DNA of 10,420 bases, from contig JAZDIB010000064.1 in the NCBI GenBank assembly GCA_043805355.1, forward strand, positions 1 through 10,420. The letters are read 5' to 3'. Below the pieces are notes generated by a model, which made no database searches, was not told the DNA's origin, and saw nothing but the letters and a program-made list of their open reading frames with translations. Source of the stretch: JAHJRN01 sp043805355 (lineage in GTDB: Bacteria > Patescibacteriota > Patescibacteriia > 2-12-FULL-60-25). The translations under genes and the position numbers were made by a program. Below are positions 6,461 to 10,420 of the stretch, one piece after another (position 1 is the first letter of the stretch; each line of letters opens with the position of its first letter).

Positions 6461-6889
6461 TCAACTCGCGGAAACCGCAGCCGGGCCGTTGGAGAAACAC
6501 CTGTGGGTAAGACGGGCGACGAACCAGCACCACCGTCTGCCGTCCCACGAGAGGAAACGAATCCACAAGCAGCCGGCGGGGTCGCGATACACGGTACCCC
6601 AGAAGCAGACGCTTTTTCCCCTCCACTCCTTCGGGATGAGTTTCGGATGAGCAAGAAGGTGGTCGAGGACCTGCGCTGGAAGCACCTTCTTGTCTGCGAG
6701 TCGCTTTGCCAAGTCTGTCCCGATGATCAAACCACCCTGTTGGTCTTGGTCGAGATGGAGCGCAACCGTCGCAGGATTCCAGGTGAACTTCCCCGTGACC
6801 CGACCCGGCACCTGATGCACCTCTTCGGCAAGACTAAGGCGTTCAGGGGCGAAGGGCGGGGCGTCGCAGTCGATGATGTGTTTCCTCAC
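6461..6889 (-). CDS. Hypothetical protein of a CPR-associated Trp-rich family
   Basis: A 142-residue protein of unknown function, predicted cytoplasmic, with no signal peptide or membrane segment. Landmarks are IDCDAPPFAPE near the N-terminus, KFTWNPATVALHL, a VLDHLLAHPKLIPKEWRGK stretch, FWGTVYRDPAGCLWIRFLSW with a Trp/aromatic-rich core, and a GPAAVSAS tail. I recognise the pattern IDCDA-P..., WDP-KV-LYL, VLNANVLDYLLAHPELIPEEWKGK, FFWGTIYR, NPAAL as a short hypothetical family frequent and often multicopy in Parcubacteria-like genomes; this is memory, not a search. The start is GTG 6889 with AAGGG 8 bases upstream. The gene is followed by a clear terminator and flanked by near-identical 33-base repeats. 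It lies between ftsA and ftsZ, but nothing in the protein itself indicates a division role. The tail is more diverged than the core. Confidence 0.85.
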   Translation of the reverse strand: MRKHIIDCDAPPFAPERLSLAEEVHQVPGRVTGKFTWNPATVALHLDQDQQGGLIIGTDLAKRLADKKVLPAQVLDHLLAHPKLIPKEWRGKSVCFWGTVYRDPAGCLWIRFLSWDGRRWCWFVARLTHRCFSNGPAAVSAS

Positions 6890-6897
6890 GTTCAGAT

Positions 6898-6902
6898 CCC
6901 TT
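6898..6902 (-). promoter_or_regulatory. Ribosome binding site of the hypothetical gene
   Basis: AAGGG sits 8 bases before GTG 6889 and decides the start, since no ATG is available at the equivalent position. Confidence 0.5.
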
Positions 6903-6936
6903 CGTTTGTCTGTGTCGTGTCAAAGGAACCGCCATC

Positions 6937-6965
6937 TGAATATCACGAATCGGGGGCCGTGTAAA
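6937..6965 (-). promoter_or_regulatory. Weak candidate promoter of the hypothetical gene
   Basis: On the minus strand TTTACA (5/6 to TTGACA) is followed after 17 bases by TATTCA (3/6 to TATAAT); a 15-base spacing to GATATT is another reading. The leader would be about 40 bases and include the AAGGG site. The weak -10 keeps confidence low. Confidence 0.25.
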
Positions 6966-6976
6966 TGCTTGGTTGT

Positions 6977-7048
6977 GGTCCCGGGGGAGGGGGCGTGCCG
7001 ACGGCCGGGACCCCTCCGAAAACAGAGGGGTTCCTGCCTTCGCAGGAA
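6977..7048. promoter_or_regulatory. Chain of overlapping, mutually exclusive hairpins
   Basis: Three perfect dyads overlap by their arms: GGTCCCGG (6977-6984) with CCGGGACC (7005-7012); ACCCCTC (7010-7016) with GAGGGGT (7025-7031); and TTCCTGC (7031-7037) with GCAGGAA (7042-7048). The first two share 7010-7012, and the last two share base 7031. A transcript from ftsA towards the hypothetical gene would meet them from 7048 downwards. Sharing of arms is the layout of attenuators and switches, but no U-tract follows any stem on the minus strand. The last dyad is part of the dispersed repeat copy B. The 241-base gap 6890-7130 has no gene; the remainder (7057-7130) shows only a GACAGGT direct repeat around seven A. 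Confidence 0.4.
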
Positions 7049-7054
7049 CGACAG
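7022..7054. repeat. 33-base hairpin repeat, copy B
   Basis: Same orientation and 30/33 identity with the copy at 6345-6377. The stem is TTCCTGC-cttc-GCAGGAA, with C-G at the loop-closing pair where copy A has T-A. It lies upstream of the hypothetical gene, so the two copies bracket that gene as direct repeats about 0.7 kb apart. Confidence 0.75.
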
Positions 7055-7130
7055 GTAAAAAAAGACAGGTCTCCCCGCCCTTCCCCTCCGACTCCACTCA
7101 CCACCACCCACTCACTACCAACAGCCGCCC

Positions 7131-8399
7131 CTACGGCATGAAGCTCTTCATCACTTTCTTGAACGGCGATGAGATCTTCGTGAGGAATCCCTTGCCTGCT
7201 CCCCCGCCCCCCCAGCTGTGGCGTGGTGTCTCGAGGTCCCGGCGTTCAGCCTCGAAGCCCCAGAGCGCTAGGCCGACGGCCGTGCTGAACGTCGGGTCCA
7301 TGGCGAACTCCGGCATGGAGCTCTGGATGCTCGGGAAGCCGATGGCACACGGTAGCTGAAGCATCCGCTTACCGACCTCCACCATGCCGGGCAGCTTAGC
7401 TCCGCCGCCGGTGAGGACGACGCCTGCCGGGAGCATACCCGCGCGGTCGATCTTGCGGAGCTCGGCATCCACCTTCTCGAACATCTCCTCGACGCGCGCC
7501 TCGATGATGTCGCTTACGTACCGGATGGAGACGATCTCGGTCTGATCCGCCCCGAACTCGCGCAAGTCGATCTCGTCGTGCTTATCCACATCGTCCGGCA
7601 CGGCATGCCCGACCGACCGCTTGATGTTCTCCGCGACCTCGAGCGAGACCCGGAGCCCGATGGCGATGTCGGACGTGACGTGATCGGCCCCGATAGGCAC
7701 CGTCGCCGCGTGCAGGAGTTCCCCTTCTTCGTAAATGGCGATGCCTGTGGTCGACGCGCCGACGATGAGGACACATACACCGAGCTCCCGCTGGCGCGGC
7801 TGTGTCACGGCCTCGGCCGCGGCGAGAGGTGAATACACGAGCTCGGTGATGTCCAACCCTGTCCGAAATACGGCCTTGGTCACGTTCCGGACATGACTGG
7901 AGAGCCCCTGAATGACGTGCACATCCGCCTCGAGGCGGATGCCCTGCATGCCGATGGGATCCTTGATGCCTCCCTGTCCGTCGACCGAGAAAGCGCGCGG
8001 GAGCACGTGGAGGATTTCCTGGTTCGCGGGATTCACGACGGCGCGGGCCGATTCGAGCACGCGGGCCACGTCTTCGGAACGGATATCCCCATCCGGGCGC
8101 GACACGCCGATGACTCCCTTCGCCTCCTGGGCGAGGATGTGCGTCCCGCCGATGCCGACGTAGGCCTCCTGGATCGGGACCCCGACCTGACGTTCCGCCT
8201 GTTCAAGCGCGCTGGAAATGGAACTGACCGCATCCTCGAGCGAGCTGATGCAGCCTTTGGAGATGCCGAGCGCCGGGACCTCGGTCACGCCGATGATATT
8301 CAATCCTGTCCGGCGTTCCGGCAACGAAATCACCTGCCCGACCGCGACGCGGATATGGGAGCTTCCGAGATCTAGGCCTGTGAGGAATCGCTCTTTCAT
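7131..8399 (-). CDS. ftsA: Cell division protein FtsA
   Basis: The actin-like ATPase that tethers FtsZ filaments to the inner face of the membrane and recruits later divisome proteins. It has 422 residues from ATG 8399. The first phosphate loop TGLDLGSSHIRVAVG is at residues 7-21, the SHS2/1C region lies at about 85-165, LIVGASTTGIAIYE is phosphate loop 2, and the adenosine-binding VVLTGGGAKLPG is at 327-338. The C-terminal FLTKISSPFKKVMKSF (from about 405) is a good amphipathic membrane-targeting helix after a glycine-rich linker. A start 11 codons upstream is possible, but ATG 8399 overlaps the kinase stop by four bases (ATGA) and fits homologue starts. No Shine-Dalgarno is evident, consistent with translational coupling. 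Its usual partner ftsZ lies about 1 kb downstream, beyond the hypothetical gene and a terminator. Confidence 0.97.
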   Translation of the reverse strand: MKERFLTGLDLGSSHIRVAVGQVISLPERRTGLNIIGVTEVPALGISKGCISSLEDAVSSISSALEQAERQVGVPIQEAYVGIGGTHILAQEAKGVIGVSRPDGDIRSEDVARVLESARAVVNPANQEILHVLPRAFSVDGQGGIKDPIGMQGIRLEADVHVIQGLSSHVRNVTKAVFRTGLDITELVYSPLAAAEAVTQPRQRELGVCVLIVGASTTGIAIYEEGELLHAATVPIGADHVTSDIAIGLRVSLEVAENIKRSVGHAVPDDVDKHDEIDLREFGADQTEIVSIRYVSDIIEARVEEMFEKVDAELRKIDRAGMLPAGVVLTGGGAKLPGMVEVGKRMLQLPCAIGFPSIQSSMPEFAMDPTFSTAVGLALWGFEAERRDLETPRHSWGGGGAGKGFLTKISSPFKKVMKSFMP

Positions 8400-8770
8400 A
8401 GGCGCTGAAGCGCGCGAAGGACGTGCGGCCACAAAACGAGGAGCCCGACGATGGCCGCTGTCGCTGATGCGAGAAGGACGGCGGCAGCCATCAGGTCTTT
8501 GATGTCCCGGACATACGCATGAAGGCGCGGCTTGAACAGATCCACCATCCGCTCCACCATGCTGTTCACCAATTCTAGCACAAGAACCGCCCCTATCGCG
8601 AGCAGGAGCACGACGCGCTCGACGGAACCGAGCGGAAAGAACCAGACCGCGGCGAACACGAGGAGTCCGATGGCGAGCTGGAGTCGAAAACTCTGTTCGG
8701 TCCGAAACGCGACACAGAGCCCGCGCCAGGCGTTCCCGAGACTCCGGACGAACGAGGAGATGCCGCTCAT
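8396..8770 (-). CDS. Small diacylglycerol/undecaprenol kinase (DgkA family)
   Basis: A 124-residue integral membrane kinase of the prokaryotic DgkA fold. In Gram-positive relatives this type phosphorylates undecaprenol, replenishing the lipid carrier for cell-wall polymers; in proteobacteria the substrate is diacylglycerol. The sequence alone does not settle the substrate, though the ybeY neighbour is typical of the undecaprenol kinase type. Family residues are visible: Glu25 in FRTEQSFR, Glu66 and Asn69 in VLELVNSMVERMVDL, Glu73, Asp77, and the Lys91-Asp92 of IKDLMAAAV. Three hydrophobic helices lie at about 30-48, 50-70 and 93-117. The ATG at 8770 overlaps the ybeY stop by four bases, and its TGA stop overlaps the ftsA start. 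The ybeY-dgkA order is also seen in Firmicutes. Confidence 0.92.
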   Translation of the reverse strand: MSGISSFVRSLGNAWRGLCVAFRTEQSFRLQLAIGLLVFAAVWFFPLGSVERVVLLLAIGAVLVLELVNSMVERMVDLFKPRLHAYVRDIKDLMAAAVLLASATAAIVGLLVLWPHVLRALQRL

Positions 8771-9210
8771 ACGCCGGTGAGGACGCGCGTCACGGCGCGT
8801 TCCTGGAGACCGAACATCCGCTTCTCCTGGGCGGCCGTCGCGTGGTCGAGCCCGAGGAGATGCAACGTCCCGTGCGCGACGAGGCGCACGATCTCCTCCG
8901 GGATCTTCACGCCATGCTTCTTGGCCTCGCGGCTGGCGAATGTCGCGGCGATGACGATGTCGCCCCATTCCTTTTCCGCGGCGTGTGCCTTGAGCACGCC
9001 GTCCCCTGCCCCGAACGACAGCACGTCGGTCGGCTTGGCGATGCCGCGGTATCTCCGGTTCAAGGTCGCGATGTCCCGATCCGTCACGAACCGCACGGCG
9101 ACAGACCCGGAGGCCGTCCGTCGCGCCGCCGCGAACGCGGAACGAACCGCGTCGTCGATGCGGCGGGTCATCCGGGCGGGCACGCGGCCCGAGACGTTCA
9201 CGGTCATCAT
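8767..9210 (-). CDS. ybeY: Endoribonuclease YbeY (16S rRNA maturation factor)
   Basis: A zinc metalloprotein required in many bacteria for 16S rRNA 3' end maturation and ribosome quality control. It has 147 residues, normal for the family. The zinc-binding motif HGTLHLLGLDH supplies His113, His117 and His123, and PTDVLSFG at 60-67 is the second signature. In-frame sequence continues far upstream, but it overlaps the FN3 gene in another frame; the ATG pair at 9210/9207 begins just before TVNVSGRVP and overlaps the FN3 stop as ATGA. I choose 9210; 9207 is equally possible by sequence. The stop overlaps the kinase start in the same way, suggesting coupled translation of the group. Confidence 0.96.
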   Translation of the reverse strand: MMTVNVSGRVPARMTRRIDDAVRSAFAAARRTASGSVAVRFVTDRDIATLNRRYRGIAKPTDVLSFGAGDGVLKAHAAEKEWGDIVIAATFASREAKKHGVKIPEEIVRLVAHGTLHLLGLDHATAAQEKRMFGLQERAVTRVLTGV

Positions 9211-10420
9211 GGCGTCGTCCCCCCTGATCCGGTCGTGGTCTCCGTCGTCGTGGCGATGACCGGCACCGGCTGCGTCACGACGCCGCTCGCGGTGGCCGAC
9301 GGCTCGAACGGAAGAGCTTCGCCGGTGGTGAGCGCGGAGTCGACGGCCATCCCTGACAGCACGAGGGAGTTCATCATCATGTAGTACGTCGTCCGGTAGT
9401 TGATGAAGGACTGCCCGTCGATGTCGTAGGTGAAGACGAACACGCGATTGCCCCACGGCACGTAGGTCGTGAGCTGGTCCACGCCGATGATGCCTTCGTA
9501 TCCACCCTTGCTCCGGTACGCCATGACCTGCGTCGGGTTCACGCCCGGATGCGTGTCGAGGTACCACTGGAGGATCTCCTTCTTCTGGGGATTCGATTCG
9601 ATGCTGATGAGGAACGTCTCGCCGTGGTGCGTGTCGATGGTCGCCTTAGTGCCGTCAGCCGGGTCCATGGTGACGCTCCACGGCGTCGGGATGCTCATGA
9701 CCCATCCGACTGGCGCCGTGACGACCTTGACCAGCGCGGAATCCAGCAGGCGCACCGGCGCATCCTGTGAGGGATTATAGAGATGGAACACCTCGTTGCC
9801 GTCGTTGAACCCGTCACCTTCCGTGTCGGGATTGCGCGAATCCGTGCCGAAAAGCGTTTCCTCGAGGTCCGTAAGGCCGTCCGAATCCGTGTCGAGACCG
9901 GCGGGCGGCAAGGTGGGCTGTACCGGGGGCGCGGGCGGCTCCAGGGCGACGGACACCGTCGCTTCCTCGCTCGGCCCGGAAGGGCCGGACGCGTTCACGG
10001 CGATGGCGCGGTAGGTATACGAGGAGCCCGGCGTCACGCTCGTGTCCTGGAACGAGACGCTGTTCGGAGGCAGGTTCGTGATTTCGATGAACGCGCCCCC
10101 GCCTTCACGGCGCTCGATGCGGAATCCGGATTCGTTCGCGGACGTGTCGGTCCAGCTTACGGTGGCGTTCTGCGATCCCGTGGACGTGGCCGAGATGCCG
10201 GAAGGCGAGGTCGGGACCGGAACCGGCTTCGGGGTCTCGACGACGACCGGCGTCGGCGTCGGTGCCTGTGGCGAGAAGAGAAGGTCGTAGTTGAAATAGA
10301 CGAATCCCCCGCCAATCGCGAGGATGAGGACGCTGATGATGGCGAACACCCACGGCCATTTCCGCGGAGCTGGAGCCCCTGGCTCCGCAGCCGGGACGTT
10401 CGTCCGCTGTTCGTCGACGC
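9207..10420 (-). CDS. Membrane-anchored protein with FN3 domain and TSP3-like calcium repeats (5' end outside window)
   Basis: The frame is open to the right edge; 403 codons are visible and the true start lies beyond 10420. A Pro/Ala-rich cytoplasmic stretch ending RKWPW is followed by one transmembrane helix (visible residues 24-43, VFAIISVLILAIGGGFVYF), so most of the protein should be outside. After a Pro/Thr/Val spacer comes one fibronectin type III domain (about 72-158; ATVSWTDTSANESGFRIER, YTYRAIAVNASG). Then follow two acidic calcium-loop repeats of thrombospondin type 3 kind (DTDSDGLTDLEE at 176-187, DTEGDGFNDGNE at 198-209). The C-terminal region, about 225-380, is a domain I do not recognise (LVKVVTAPVGWVMSIP, FVFTYDIDGQSFINY), with a low-complexity Thr/Gly tail. 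Probably a surface or adhesion protein; its role is unknown. GTG 10349 is the first start inside the window, but it would cut into the membrane segment. Confidence 0.85.
   Translation of the reverse strand, partial: VDEQRTNVPAAEPGAPAPRKWPWVFAIISVLILAIGGGFVYFNYDLLFSPQAPTPTPVVVETPKPVPVPTSPSGISATSTGSQNATVSWTDTSANESGFRIERREGGGAFIEITNLPPNSVSFQDTSVTPGSSYTYRAIAVNASGPSGPSEEATVSVALEPPAPPVQPTLPPAGLDTDSDGLTDLEETLFGTDSRNPDTEGDGFNDGNEVFHLYNPSQDAPVRLLDSALVKVVTAPVGWVMSIPTPWSVTMDPADGTKATIDTHHGETFLISIESNPQKKEILQWYLDTHPGVNPTQVMAYRSKGGYEGIIGVDQLTTYVPWGNRVFVFTYDIDGQSFINYRTTYYMMMNSLVLSGMAVDSALTTGEALPFEPSATASGVVTQPVPVIATTTETTTGSGGTTP

Noticed and set aside
6171..6964. Plus-strand open frames across the ftsA-ftsZ gap (159 and 153 codons)
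   Set aside because: One runs through palindromic repeats and the terminator; the other is antisense to the hypothetical gene, which has the family motifs, a ribosome site and a terminator on the minus strand.
6231..7054. CRISPR-like array
   Set aside because: Repeat units are few, irregularly spaced, in mixed orientation and of two families, with no regular spacers and no cas genes in the window.
7050..7070. Terminator downstream of ftsA at the run of seven T (minus strand)
   Set aside because: The bases before the T-run form no stem; the flanking GACAGGT copies are direct, not inverted, repeats. Transcription may well continue into the hypothetical gene.
8771..8968. Upstream extension of the kinase frame to 190 residues
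   Set aside because: The extra sequence is antiphase to ybeY and Arg-rich; ATG 8770 overlaps the ybeY stop and matches the family N-terminus.

Overview
This window is a GC-rich stretch of a bacterial chromosome in which every gene I can support lies on the minus strand. Read in that direction the order is: FN3/TSP3 membrane-anchored protein (5' end outside the window), ybeY, a small diacylglycerol/undecaprenol kinase, ftsA, a 142-residue hypothetical protein, ftsZ, nrdR, an HtrA-type protease, pyruvate kinase, and the first part of phosphoenolpyruvate synthase (3' end outside the window). UGA is the normal stop of most of these genes, so the standard bacterial code applies and not the UGA=Gly code. 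The hypothetical protein resembles a family I recall as common in Candidate Phyla Radiation (Patescibacteria) genomes. Short FN3/TSP3 surface proteins and compact housekeeping clusters fit that group too. I therefore favour a high-GC CPR bacterium, but the assignment rests on remembered family distribution and not on a marker gene.

Right part (10420 to 7131). Four genes form a tight chain in which each stop overlaps the next start by 4 bases (ATGA): FN3 protein to ybeY, ybeY to the kinase, kinase to ftsA. This links a surface protein, a 16S rRNA maturation factor, lipid-carrier recycling and the FtsZ membrane tether in one translationally coupled unit.

Middle (7130 to 6122). About 1 kb separates ftsA from ftsZ, which are often adjacent. 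It holds the hypothetical gene with its own intrinsic terminator, several hairpin repeats of the widespread GTCATTCCCGC...GCGGGAAT type, and a 33-base repeat present on both sides of the gene as near-identical direct copies. Just upstream of ftsZ are three perfect small dyads. This is the accessory part of the window.

Left part (6121 to 1). ftsZ is followed by nrdR, which ends in an intrinsic terminator. A good sigma70-like promoter for the HtrA protease overlaps that terminator, with its -10 box in the terminator loop. HtrA and pyruvate kinase are nearly contiguous. Pyruvate kinase and PEP synthase are separated by 118 bases, mostly an 83-base imperfect fold-back repeat; together these two enzymes interconvert PEP and pyruvate in opposite directions.

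Most of the window is ordinary housekeeping sequence. The parts worth a second look are the repeat-flanked hypothetical gene between ftsA and ftsZ, the overlapping alternative hairpins upstream of it, and the promoter-in-terminator arrangement at nrdR/htrA. I did not find a clear new multi-gene system.
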